Source: Pithys albifrons albifrons (lineage: Eukaryota > Chordata > Aves > Passeriformes > Thamnophilidae). Taken from it: a DNA stretch of 64,000 nt. The stretch lies in contig NC_092462.1 in the NCBI RefSeq assembly GCF_047495875.1, positions 41,143,669-41,207,668 on the forward strand, written 5' to 3'. Within the stretch, counting starts at the first letter, position 1. Every line of letters starts with the position of its first letter. The notes below the pieces were generated by a model. That model ran no database searches. It was not told the DNA's origin and saw only the letters and a program-made list of their open reading frames with translations. This document shows, piece after piece, positions 1 to 12,693 of the stretch. The translations under genes were made by a program, and so were the position numbers.

Positions 1-1756
1 TTCATTACATACCCTGCATCAGTATCCTCAGTTGGTCCCCTCTCCCTGCACAAGCCTTCCCCCTTGCTGCATTCAAAAGCCTCTCATAAATCCCTCAGCT
101 GCCAGCACATATCACAGGCAGTAGATCTCTGTGCCATTCAGTCTCATTGGGCATAATGCCCAACCTGCCGAAGCAACTCTCTGTGCTAAGTTCTAACAAT
201 TTATGGCTTTACTGCTTTCCTGCTATGATAGTTTTTCTTCATGATATTTGAAAACCCAGAACAACTATTTATGACTGTAACCCCAATATGCCATCAAACA
301 AATAAACAGCAACAACAAAAATTTAAAAATGGAAAGAAACCAAATGTGTGCTCAGTTAACTGAAGCTACATGATGTAACTCGATTATCTGAAATGTATTA
401 ATATTCATGTTGAATTTAAATAAGGTGAATAGCTTTCCTAATATCTGGTCCTTCAATATCTAAAACTTTTTTAAAACACTACTTCTGTTGAACCCAGTGA
501 ATAAGAGATTGGAGTTTGCCTGTTAGGAAGCAAAAGGCAGTACTTGTGAGGCTCTCTTCCTTTATGGGAAATAGGAGAGACACTTAAAAGATAACTGAGC
601 TTTTCTAACTATACATGTGTTACCTTTTGTGCTTATAAAAAAAGTCTCAGACAATCCCTTTAGTGCTCTGTTTTTAGACCGTGAATGCCTGAGTTCACCA
701 TTATCTAATACAAGTGAAAAAATATTAAAGTGATGCAGTATTTTTCTTGTTAATTTAACAAGAAGTTACACTAATCAGGTGACTCATTAAAACTTTCAAA
801 CCCTATTTTCTTTCTATTTTGATTTCACAGGAGTGGTTCTTGATCCCTTCATATCGCCCTTAATCTCTGGCTACTCTGGAATATAGACAGTATATTTTCC
901 TTCCAGTTGTTTTTAGCATGGCTGTCTAATGAAATTAGATTCATCTGCATGCATTCTGTTTGTCTGTCCATCTGTCAGTCTGGGCTCAAAGCAGAAGCTG
1001 GTCCCTTGCACTTAGCAGTGTTCACACATGGGAATAATTCAGTGAGCCTAATGTACTGTAAACTTGCGTTTTAGCAAAGGTAAGTTCCCCCTTTGGACAG
1101 TCCTGGTATCTGTTCTGCCTCTGGGAACCTTCATGATCACTGAAGGTTCTCTCAAACGTAGAACTGACTGACTTGTACAGAAGTAAGCTCATAAATATCC
1201 TGTAAGTCTATATACGCCTTTTAATATCAGGACATTAAGAACTAATCCCTTTTTTATTTTATTTTTTTTAAAGGAAATGTTCTGAGAAGAAGAAAAAAAA
1301 AGTAGTAGTGCAGGCAGCCAGAAATACTATTTTAGTCATTTCACTAATTGTGAAAGTTTACTTGTTTAAAAAATTGACATTTCTTTAGGCCAGCCAACAT
1401 AAAGGCCTACTGTTAGGTCTGTGCAGACTGCATTTTTCTTTTTCCAAATTCGTACCCATGTCTGCTATTCTGTCCAGACTGAATTAGACCAAATGATACT
1501 GTCTGAGAAAAATTACCTTTTCTTCAGCTACAGTATGAGCATTGGAACATTTACACATGTAGTATAATTACTGGGAAATATATTGTGAAATATTTTTGAA
1601 TGTTTGTTGAAAGAACAAAAGCTACATAGATTTGGTTGGGCTTTATAAATTAAAAACTCAAAAATGACAGTGTGTATTATAAATTTTCTAATTCTTAAAG
1701 ATTCACAGTGTTACCTTTTCAAATATGCAAACCATATTCAGTATTTTTTTTATTAA
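1..1756. other. AT-rich non-coding DNA, nothing identified
   Basis: No reading frame of note, tandem repeat or recognisable transposon was found here. The sequence is ordinary AT-rich intergenic or intronic DNA with short A and T runs. Confidence 0.6.
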
Positions 1757-2890
1757 TCACAGAAAGGTAAAGTTAAAAGGGAGCTTAGTAGATCATCCAG
1801 TCCAACACTGTTGTCCAAAACTTAATCAGCAATATTCTTATCATTCTTGACTGAGGAGTTCATACTTGACCTCCAATACTTCAAAATCTTCCTATGCAGT
1901 CAGTTCCTAATCCTTTCCAATAGAATTTATTTTTTCTATATGCTGGAGCAAAACCTTTCTTACTCTAGTTTAACTGCATTATCTCTGCTTGTATTTATCA
2001 TTAAAAAAAATTAAGACTAGGGTTTCTTTTCTCCTGTTTGCAACAGCCTTTTCTGTTTATAAAACTCCTGTCCCTCTTTTCTTTTTTTTTTTTTTTTGGA
2101 GGGGCTGGTTAAACTATCCACATCTTGTCAGCCTTTTCTCATAGATGATATTTTCTAGACCAGTCTCTGTATTCTGAAATATTTCCAAACATATCCCTTT
2201 GCTTTGTGCATGGCACTCAAATCTGAACACACAGACTTTCTTGAGCCGTCACTGATTCTGAAAAGAACATAAGGAAAATGCTTGCTGTCTTGTTAGTTAT
2301 ACTGTTGTTCATATACCCCACTTCTCTCATTTGCCTTTTTTACAGTAAGGGTGTTGGCATAGTCATTGCTAACTCATCACTTTCCACTTCAGCTCTGGGA
2401 TCTTTCTCTGAATAATTACTGCCTAATTAATTGATCCCCTTCCATACTTGTACAGTTGGGTATATCTGCTGTCTATAAGACTTTTGACCTGCCCCTATTG
2501 CAGAGTTGTCCTTTCTTTCCCAGACCACTTTTCAATCTGTAAAACATATAACTGAATTTTAATCCCACTGCCCAAGATATTTACCGTATCTCCACATTTA
2601 CAGCATCTGCAAATTTAACAAGTACTCCTTTTTATTTTTAGTAGTGTTGGACTTAGGATAAAACCAGTGAAACTAAGTAGACAGGACTATACTTTTTTTC
2701 TCTCTCAAAAATAGTATTCCATTTGCTCTTTTTCAGTCCTCCAGCATCTCATCCGTCCTCCATAATTTTTAAAAGACCACTAAGCCTTCTGAATCTATTT
2801 TAATCAGTTAAGTCCCTTAGGATGAATGAAGTTTATCAGCATGGATCATCTGAGAACATCTGTGTTATTTAAGCACTATGTAACCTTGCT
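1757..2890 (-). mobile_element. Ancient, decayed CR1/L3-like LINE remnant
   Basis: Read on the minus strand this is the 3' part of a CR1-superfamily LINE, much older than the other copies in the window. Landmarks run in the expected order. The extreme 3' end is at 1757-1805 (plus-strand text such as gatcatccagtccaaca). A 3' segment follows at about 2126-2160 (agccttttctcatag, the counterpart of the usual 'cagcctttcctcatagg'). The segment coding for the start of the FADD catalytic box is near 2602-2625 (catctgcaaattta). The region upstream of the catalytic core is at 2730-2890 (cagtcctccagcatctc, gtcctccataatttttaaaag, cccttaggatgaat). Blocks three and four are closer together than in intact CR1s, suggesting an internal deletion. 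A 16-T run sits at 2082-2097. No reading frame survives. The text resembles reptile-type CR1 more than typical bird CR1, but that is an impression from memory of the consensus. Confidence 0.65.
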
Positions 2891-3138
2891 TCTTTCTTTT
2901 ACAGAGTGAGATCTTATCCCTTTTTGCTGCTATGAATTGTGTCTGCTTGCAATTGGTCTTTTCATGAAGACTAATGCGAAAAGGATATTAAATTGTTTTT
3001 ACTGTATTACAAGTCTATAGATTACACTCTTTGCCAAGCAACAAACCAGCATTTTCTTTGGGCTTTCTTTAAGTAAATGTACATTCCTAATAAGCAATTT
3101 GCCAGATAAGCAAGAGCTGTCAAACTATATATACAAAC

Positions 3139-3480
3139 ACAGAACAGGAACAGACCTTACGAGTTACCAATTCCAGGCAACCACAATCAATGGCATCTTA
3201 TAGTCATTTCATGTAGCCATCTCTGTGGTATCTGAATGTCATTAGATTACTTGCCCCCACTCTTCTTGTTGAAAGTCTGTTTCAAAGCCTGATGGTGCTG
3301 ATAGTCAGAATCTTCTTCCAAGTTTCAGTCAAAAATGTCCTCCAAAATTACATCATACTAGTGGCTCATAACTGTGCTATGCTTGAACCATTTATTCAAA
3401 ATTTCTTTTTTCTGGTGCTGCCAGATTATGGCAGAAATTCTTGTCCTACCATCTAAACACATGTATCCCAGGCCTTTTGT
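3139..3480 (-). mobile_element. Possible second ancient CR1-like LINE fragment
   Basis: The plus-strand text at 3145-3175 (gaacagaccttacgagttacc) and at 3285-3345 (cctgatggtgctgatagtcag, followed by a cttccaagtttcagtc stretch) resembles the reverse complement of the 3' region of old CR1 copies. There the line 'gggaccttaagaggtcatc' is followed by 'ccctgatagttagaaagtttttcctaatgt'. The match is patchy and could be chance. It may belong to the same insertion as the remnant ending near 2890, or be a separate one. Confidence 0.3.
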
Positions 3481-6400
3481 TTTAAAGGCTTTCTTGTCTG
3501 CAATAATAAAAGTGAATATTTGCTATCCATTGTAGGAAAATTTTAACAGTAGATCAATTATTAATGAATGAAATATCATGACTTTTTCAACTAACTTGAT
3601 CATTTCTTGTGTGGTTTTCAGAAATACAGGTCTTCTCTATACAACCTTTTGTGTGCTAAACTTTTGGCTGGCTTTCTTTAGTGATACACTTTTTAAAATC
3701 ATAGTTTACACTGATTTTTAATCTAACTGTAGGAGCATGTCCAAAAAATACAATTTCTTTTACTGTAGGGTGCTCAGTTCTAGTTTACTGACAGAGGATT
3801 TTTACTCTGGAGTGACATTGAAGATCAAGTTGAGGACTAAAAGAAGCCTACTACTGCTAACTGAGTGTTTTGTGATTGTATCAAGAGCTTAGTATTTTCA
3901 CAAATGAATAGACTTCAGCATCTCAGTAAAGAACAGAAGAAAACACTTTTACAAAAACATTTCAAAAAGTATGCTTCAGTCATGAAAATTAGGTTCAAGC
4001 TGAAATGCAGGGTTTCATAGGAAAGAAATGGCTAAATGATACTATTATCTGCAGTAAAATTAAATTGACCTGTGTTACCGATTTGTTCTGTGCAGGGGTG
4101 AAACAGCATTCTTTGTTCTATTTTTTTTTTAACAGCTAAGAAGTCATTTACAAAATAGTACTTTTTCCCAGGATATGGGTTGTTACAAATTGGAGTACAG
4201 GAACACATGTGCAAGGATAGAAATAATAAGCCTCTCAAAGGATCTTTTTCTGAGATATTGTGAGAACTGTGCAATTAAACACATACTAAAAGTTAATTTA
4301 CTTCCCTGTTCTCTCAGCTGTTTTTTCCCTCTGATTCTGCTGTGGGCTAGGAAGGTGTCCATCCAGCGCCTTTCCCCTGCTGTGTTCGACACACCAGTCT
4401 GCAGTGGAGGGACAGAATATGCCTTGAACTGTAGACAGACACCTGCCACAGGGACAGCAAAGAGCTTCCAGGCTTTTGAAGAGGCCCTGGAGAGCTCCAG
4501 GAGATGCTTTCAGTGACATTTTTTTTCCTGGTCCAGAGCTGGCAAATTATGTTACCTTCAAAGAGGGAGGGCCAAAGACAGGTGTTTGCTTTTCTGTTTA
4601 GGTAGCAGAAAAAACAAAAGAAATTAAATTGCAGCTGATTCTTAAGATTGCAGGGAAACCTCCTTTACTATTTTCAGGTCATTATATCTGCAAGTGGAAC
4701 AACAAGTCTAACTGAAATAAATCCAGATAAAAGCAGAATTAGGACATTAATTCGAAAATCTAGGGACTCTCTCTACTTCTCAGTTTTGAAATCAGATGGT
4801 CTAGAGTTCCACTCAGCTTCAGCTCAGTGCATGTGCACTGTGCCAATAAAACTTCAAGTGATAATTTTTAAAAGCCTCTTGCTATAAAAGAAGTACTGTG
4901 CATGAATGAACATTTATAAAACTGTAGTAACTTAGCCAAGAAAAAAACAGCTTTACAATACAGAAAGTAAGGCACATTTCTAAATGTGCATCAAATTACG
5001 GATTTATTTCTTTTTATTTTTTCACTCTGTGTGGAAGTTTAGAATTACCCAAACACTGACTCCAAGGTTCTAGGCATAAAAAAAGGTATTTCTCCCCTCA
5101 GTTGTGTGTCCTTAAACATATTCCAATCAAATAGGACAATACTGAGTTTCTGACAGCAAAAAAAAATTGTATGCTTTGTCACAAACTTCCTAGAGAACTT
5201 TTATTTGATACAACAAAATTAACAAAATGTACAAAATTAGTTGTTTAAACCCATCTCAAATGTAAACATTCTAACTCCCTTTGATTCCTTTTAAAAGGTA
5301 GGACATATATGGAATTCTTAAGATTTAGCAATCTTTTTGAGGTTTTTCCTGAGATTTGAGGAAGTGGTTGTCTCATATAAACAGGGTTACAGAGACGGAC
5401 AAAGGTGAGAAGCTGGTCTGCAAAATGCTTCTCGCCTTAGTCTGAAAATTAACTGTACTGACAAAAAAGGAAATGTGACAATTGACTAATAGTAATATTG
5501 ATAACAAATATTATCATATGTTATCAGTTTTGTGTATCCAATAACAGTAGTCGCAAATGACTGTTTAAAATTTCTCATAGTGTGAAAGTGGTTTTTTTCT
5601 TAAAGTTTTTGTTTTAACAAGGTGCCTTTTATTTTTTTTTATTATTCAAATAGGTTCAAAGATACTTCTCTATTCCTAATGCTAGTCTGAAAATTACACT
5701 GAATAGAAATATAAAGGGTATTTTTCAATTAATGATCATCCTGAAAATTTTCATCTGAAGGCTCCATTTTATTCTCCTTACACCCAGACATAGATGCAAA
5801 TTCAGGTAATAAGTCACAGCAAAACTCCCTCTGAGTGGGTTAGTGTATGTCCAAACTTAAAATTCATAATACATCTTTAACAGTTTTCCAAATGTTGATA
5901 TGTGTAAAGAAGAGCTTGTACCACACTAGGAGTAGGTCTAATGTGTTCCACAGCTATTGCCCAGCAGATGCTGCTTTAATGTGCAAACTTGAGTGAATGC
6001 TCCCAAGAGAGCATTCTCCTGACATTGTTAGGCCAGCCTGACCCTCTTTCTTCTGCTCTTATGAAAGGCTTTCCATTGCTAGTTTCCTTCACAGTCCAAC
6101 ACTCACTAACCTCTGGTTCAACTTTCTTCCATAAGAAAGAAGTATCCACTACCTGTACACTGGACGTGGATTGTGCATTAGCTGGAAAAAAACCAGTAAT
6201 GGTTTGTGCTAGGAAGGCTTTATTTGATTTTTGTTTATTTTGCTTGAAACTGGGACAATATCTAAACAGCATTCATTTCTCTTGTATGACAGAGAGGCAT
6301 TGCTGGGGGAAGAACATCCAGTTTAATATTTGGTATGCGCAGGTGAAGAACAGGCTGGTCAGTTAGAGATTAATTAGCAAACGGCCAAGGCCCAGGCATG

Positions 6401-7378
6401 GCAGAAAACAAGAGCTGCAGAGGTAGGTGTGGCTTCAAGAATGAACAGAGCACAAAGGACCAAAGTATTTAAGTCTGAAAAAACTTCTTCATCTTTGAGC
6501 TAGTAACTGCTAAACATATTTTTCAAGCTTTGCATTCAATAAACCATACATTAAATACATCTCTTATTCTGCTCTGGCAAGACAAGTAAAGCAATAAGTG
6601 TTTTATGAAAATTTTAGCTGTCTTCATCCTATTATGTTTGAGTTCATGATTTTTTTGTTTCAATATTGTTAATACAAGAACTGAAGGCCTGATCAGGAAG
6701 AATCTGCTTCTTATAGCCCAAAAGAGAGATATTACCTGAAGCAATGTCCTTGGACAATTTCTGAATTATAAACAAATAAATAAAAACCAAACAACCCATG
6801 ATAACACAAACCATCAGCATGAAAACTTTAGTTGACACAACATCTGTTTTCAAGGACTTCCTCAGTCATGCTGTTTCCCTTGCAAGGTAAGCTGGTGTAT
6901 TCTGACTCCCTAGGTTGTGGTACTGCAACATTAGGAAAACCCTTTGTGGTGGGCATCTGTTCAGTTATAATTTGTACACATGAAATATATTCTAAACTCT
7001 AGATAGGAACCAATCAATTAATTATTCCTTTACAATCTGACAGGAAATATATTAACTTAATATAGCTGACACTATTTTTTGTTGTTGTTGTAAATTGCTC
7101 CCAAAGATTCCTGCCATGAGACATGTAACATTTATATTAATAAAAAAGAAATATTTATTCTTTGGAAATGGTAAAGAAGTTGGTTTTATTCATATTTACC
7201 ACAAGGAGTTAAAACTGGTATGTTCTTTAAACTTTAATGATTATCATAGTTTGTTCACCAAGTGTAAAGTAGTTACGACTGAATCTAAGCAGAAAATATT
7301 ATTCATTATTAAATAAAAGATTTAAAAATTCCAGAGAAATTGTGGTTGTTTTACAATGTTGAGGGTATAAGCATAACT
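3481..7378. other. Non-coding DNA, nothing identified
   Basis: Several short open frames occur (for example 4175-4516 plus, 5989-6366 plus, 6644-6853 minus) but none has a recognisable domain, splice context or codon bias. A slightly GC-richer patch lies at about 4310-4510. No transposon was recognised. Confidence 0.5.
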
Positions 7379-7407
7379 GGGGGGTGTGGGGGGGTGGGAA
7401 GGGGAGG
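7379..7407 (+). other. G-run cluster, potential G-quadruplex
   Basis: The plus strand has four close G runs of six, seven, three and four bases, separated by TGT, T and AA. This meets the usual pattern of four runs of at least three G with loops of one to seven bases. Nothing nearby indicates a gene, so a regulatory role is not implied. Confidence 0.6.
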
Positions 7408-10400
7408 ATTTTGCTATAAAATATGGAATGAAAATGCATTCCCACTGCCTGCTACAATATGCTGCAGGAGTTCCCTACAGCATTTCCTTCCTGTGGTTAT
7501 GGCTTTAGGCTCACCCTTCCCATGAAGATCTGAGGCTTAAAATAAAAAGAAAAATTAATTCCCTGCTTTTAATTGGTAGACTTATGTCAACATAACATGA
7601 AAAGGAATTAGTAAGTAGTCAAAAATGCTCTATGATACTTACATTATTCATTTACATAATTTTCATAGCTGTTGTCTTTTGTTAAATTAGGAATACATAT
7701 ATAGCAGATTATTTAACCCCACAAAGGTTTGTACGTTATACATGCCAGTTGCACAAACTGAGCTTCACAGGTTTAAAACTAACATATGTTCTACACAGTG
7801 TGTTGTAGTGCATAGATTCTACTGTGACAATCCATTGGCAGCCTCCATGTCAAAAAACACAAGGTAAACTTTATTAGCATTCATGTTGTTGTAGTAACTT
7901 TATTATTTTCAATTCCTACTTCATGCACCAAGACACTCCTGCTCTGTTGTATTGCAGGGGCCTTTTTGTTTTGTTTTTCGGTTTCGCATTTGACATTCCT
8001 CTCAGGAGCTGACTTATGCTGAATGTGTTTTTGAATGATAGAGAGACTGCTCCCTTGGGCCAGCACAAATGAATTCTGAAAACTAGAAATGTGTGGAACT
8101 ACCCAAAAGTACTTTTGACTAGTCAGCATGTTGAGTATTCTTCTGATACCCCACTGCACACTCCCTTACAGTCTGCTGCAATAAACTGGGCTTGAATGGT
8201 TTATGTTCAGTTGGTAGTTTTCCTGCTGCCTGTCAATGGCAGTTCATGAAGTTCTATATTATGGCATGTTGTAAGCATAATGTAATATGACACATCCTAA
8301 TGCTAAAGGCACGCAGTAATAACAAACTCCTGCAATACAGACTGGAAAACTGCCTATAGGGATATAATCTGACAGGTGCAATCTTACTTTGCCTAGCCTT
8401 AAACTGACAGGACATGAGCCAACTAGTCAGAAAACCACATAACGGTGTTAGTATGGAGATTTCAGCAGCAGTTCTGCAAATCAGACCCAGCTTTTGTCCA
8501 TCAGGACTGGTGTGACCCAATTCCAACTTAGTTATGTAAAGATGTTGCTGTCATTTCTGTGTCTACATGTAGTTATTTTCATTATTTGTGTAAAGTCCAC
8601 TTTTTTGTTCGTGTTTATCTATTTCCTTATTCTGTGATACCTGATGAAATCTTTATACAGATTTTACTGTAACTTTTTATTTTAGTCTATGAAGCCTTGT
8701 AAATTACTTTCTGTAAAATGTATGCAAAACAGTGAACTTCTTTCCAACATCATCAAGTTAGCTTCCTTTTTACATCATCTCTGTCACAATAAGGAATAAA
8801 ACAAGATGCCAAGTGAATCCTCCATAAATACATTCCTAAATATTCACAATAAGAAATACCATTTTCAAGTTAAGCTAAAGTTATCAACAAAAAATTCATA
8901 TTAAAATATGAAAAAAACTGTAACCACTTTTCCATGCATGTTTTTCTTCTATTTTTTTTTACATGTCAGTCTACAGTACTAACATAAATAAGAGAATTAT
9001 TTGTCCCACTCTGTTTAACTGCCAAGAGATTCACAAACCTTATTCTTCCATTCATTTAACTCTGGCTAGTTCTGCATTTTTCTGCCCTATTTTCTATCAC
9101 CCTTAAATTGCCAAAAGCCTGCTGCTCTTCTTTGATGCTGTCATTCATTCTCTGCCTCCAAAACTGTAAACACCACTCTAATACACTCTCCACTCACTCA
9201 GGTTCATAATCTGGCTCTCAGCTGTAACTTGTCCCTCACTTTGAGATGAGAGTCCTGAACAGATTCCAGTCTTTCAGGGACAAAGTCTTCCATTAACAGA
9301 CAGATGATAAATGAGCAAAGGTTACACATTACCAACTGGCAGGTGATAAACCCATCAAAAATAGAGCAAACAAGATTTGCTAAGGCAGCTCTTTCTGGTT
9401 CCCAGATGCTGCTGAGTTCCTTACTCAGTGGTAGTTCTTCACCCTTTCTGATTGCTGGGACATTGTCTGCATGAGTGACAGGTTCATAAAAAAAAAACCA
9501 ACAAAAAAGAAACCTCAGTCCATCCCTTTTTCTTCATTTTAATCACAGGCTGGAAGCTGACTAAAAAAAATCCCTATTTTTTTTTCTCCTCTGTAAAATT
9601 ATGCAAGAAATTCCAGTTTCTGATACTCTTTCACTCATTTCATAGAAAATCTAGAAGCCAGGTTTTGGAAACAAAGTTCACTGATATATAAATAAATTAA
9701 TTGGGTTAACACAAATTGAATTTTAGTGCAGCACAGAACAAACATAGGTAAGAGGTCTATGCTCACAGAGGCTCTCTTTGCAGAATTGGGGATTCTGCAA
9801 CCAAAACTCTTAGCAAAAAATCCTTTGTAGAATTTTGGTTACAAATACAGGCCAGTTGGATTCAGCAGAATCTTTGTAAGAGTATATAGCATAATTTAAT
9901 GTAGAAATTCTTTAACCCTGAATACTCATTTTGAACCTGCTCCACTGTTTTACAGTAGCTTTTAAATAAAGGTTTGTTTTCTATTCCTATTGTGCTAGTA
10001 CATATCCATAGGTATATATTCCAAGATTATCACTGGTAATCAAGTCAGTTGAAATAAAATACTAATTATGTTGGGACACAGTTGCACTATATGTATAATA
10101 GACAGACAGTTGTATTTTTATTTCATCTATAGAAAACTTCCAGTGCAATAAAATATCTATAGCCTAAACACATTTATTGGGAATCAAAAGGAAAATAAAA
10201 ATCAATCCCATCCATTCCAATACTGACTTAAGAGAGAGAATTTTGCCAAGTTCTAAGAGCTCCTTTTAACACCAGGGCACTTCTTACTGTGTTTTTTAGA
10301 TTCCTCATAATCATGCTCTGATTTACAGGCCTGACATGACAGATTTCACCTTAAAAGTTGTCCATTATCGGATGACAGGAGATAAACCCACCAAAAAGTG

Positions 10401-12624
10401 TAACAAACAAGGAAGAATTATTTGAAGAGTGGCATTATCCTATTTCTGTCAGAAAGTGTGAGTAAATAACCAAGAGTATAACATATTTATGAAGAGGAAG
10501 ACTTTTTTATTCTTCTTTTAAGGTCGCCTCTTTAATCTGGAGCTGCAGCAGTGGATTTGATGTTTCATAAGTGGTAGGTTTTATCAGGTAAAGTATTTTA
10601 CCAAGTTCTCTTCCTGACATCAGTGATGTGAAACTAGAAGTTTGAATTCTTTTTCCCTCTCATTTCCAATAACACATGACAGTACTTGCAGTCACAAATA
10701 AATGGTGACTTCACTCTTCTTGCCCTTTCCCTGCAAGACAACAGATATATAAGCATATGTATATAACCATATCTAAAGTACACACATACATAAAACTGGC
10801 TATTTATTTTGTCTGGTTTTTTCAATGTGTGTTTTATTTTATGTTCTAAACATTTTTGCGTACACATCTACAGATATGATAATATCACATCTAGTAACAA
10901 AATTTCAGAAGTAACAGCTAAACATGTAGATAATTTTTAAGATTTTTGTTTCTCACAGTCACTTTTAAATACTCTAATAGCTTTTTATCCAGAAAGTTTA
11001 AAAATAATTTAGTTACCTATTTAACATTTCCCCAAGGTTTTCTCTGTAAGTGGAATGGGCTCAATACCCTCCATCCATCCCCCCCAGGACCAAAGCAAGT
11101 ATTCTTTACTATCAATTATACTGTGCTTCTCACAGAACAATTTTCTCACTCTATACTTGGGATTCATATATCTTGCCTTGTCCCAGTGGCAAGCCTATCA
11201 ATATATTTTGTTGCTTTGTCATTATGGTCGTGTTGCCTATTTTGAACCACATTCTCATGTTCCTCCTACACTGGCTTTAAATGAGTTTGTTTCAGGAGTG
11301 CAATCAGGATCTTCTGTCCCTATTTATGTCTAGGGAAGCTGAGCAAGCCTGGATTTTGGAGTTTCAAAGGTCTTTCACTGTGTGTGTAGCATACCTGTAG
11401 TTCTCTTCAAACTGTAAATTAAGTTTGTTGTGGTAGTCTCTGATACTCAAGCCATTCTTTGTAGGCAAGATACATAACTGATTTGCCTTAACCTTTCCAA
11501 AGTTTTCTTCATTTTTTCCTGATCATTGCTGCATCCCACTGTCCTTCTGTTTGTATAGACTTCAGTGTCCTGTGGGGTGAGGAGGTTATATTTATATGAA
11601 ATTATATCTATGGGCCCTTCTAAGATTTGCCACCTGAGACAGGCAAAGTAAAAAGAGCAACCAACACAGGTATCTGTGTAAAACTTGGTACAGAACAAGA
11701 CTTCTAGAATCTGTGTTATCAAAGCTATATTCATAGAATATCACATTTCTTACTAAAACAATTTAGGAGTCTCTAGTGTAGAGGTATGAATTAGAGTGCA
11801 TTATATTTGAGGAATCAGTAGTAAGACATACAGATGTGGGTCAACCTCTGCTAGTGTTTCAGGTACTGGTTTCAATGAAATCTGGGTTTGGCTGTTGAAT
11901 CTCAGTTTGAGATCAAGCTTTGCTGAATATTGATTGCTGCACTGAAACTAGGAATATTACAACTTGCAGGAAAATTGCAAATAATGTGAATGCAGAGTAT
12001 ATGCTCTGTCTGGAAATCTGTTCTCAATTGATAATATTTTTCTATATACTAGCTATCAGTATCTGACATAGAAAAATAGTAATTTCTGACAACATTCTAC
12101 TTCAGGGTGGAGTAGATTCTTCAATATCCACATAACAGAAATCTAATTGCTGTAGGCTATTGAAACTAGTGATATTTTCAGCTTCTAACCATGCTCTTGC
12201 CCTCCCTTTCTCTCTCCGGCTCATTCACAAAAAGATAAATTTCCCTACCTTGATACATTCTGTAAGAGTTTGAATGTAATAAAATTGTAATTGCTGAAGC
12301 CTTCACATGTTCATAAGAAACATATTTTATAACTTGAAAGCAGGGTCACTTAAGAAAACCAAGTGCAATTTATTGTAAAGGGCCTATATTTGATGCCTCC
12401 ATTCTACTTCTGTTCTGAAATGACATGAAGGAATTCTGTTGTTTGATATATACCTGTAATGCAGTTATCTTACAAAACCAAAGAAGACAATAAGTTACAA
12501 AGCAGTAAATACTAGAAAAGATTGGATTCGTAAATCAACTCATTCCAGTAAATTTTATTTCTCATTGGCTTCCAGAATATTATGCTTCCATATGTTTATA
12601 TAGTATCTATAGTGTTATGGTGTG
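7408..12624. other. Non-coding AT-rich DNA
   Basis: No gene or clear transposon was recognised. Two short stretches, 9340-9374 and 10376-10411, resemble one another (both carry a gataaaccca core followed by an A-rich segment ending caaacaag) and may be copies of an unidentified old repeat. Confidence 0.45.
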
Positions 12625-12639
12625 GATAGATAGATAGAT

Positions 12640-12693
<54 letters not shown>
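12625..12693. repeat. GATA tetranucleotide microsatellite
   Basis: About 17 units of GATA run from 12625 to 12693. One imperfect unit near 12637-12641 shifts the phase of the repeat. Arrays of this length are usually length-polymorphic. Confidence 0.95.

Noticed and set aside
6644..6853. Minus-strand frame with a hydrophobic stretch
   Set aside because: Starts at a TTG rather than ATG and shows no family resemblance; a similar frame at 43716-43934 shows how common this pattern is here.
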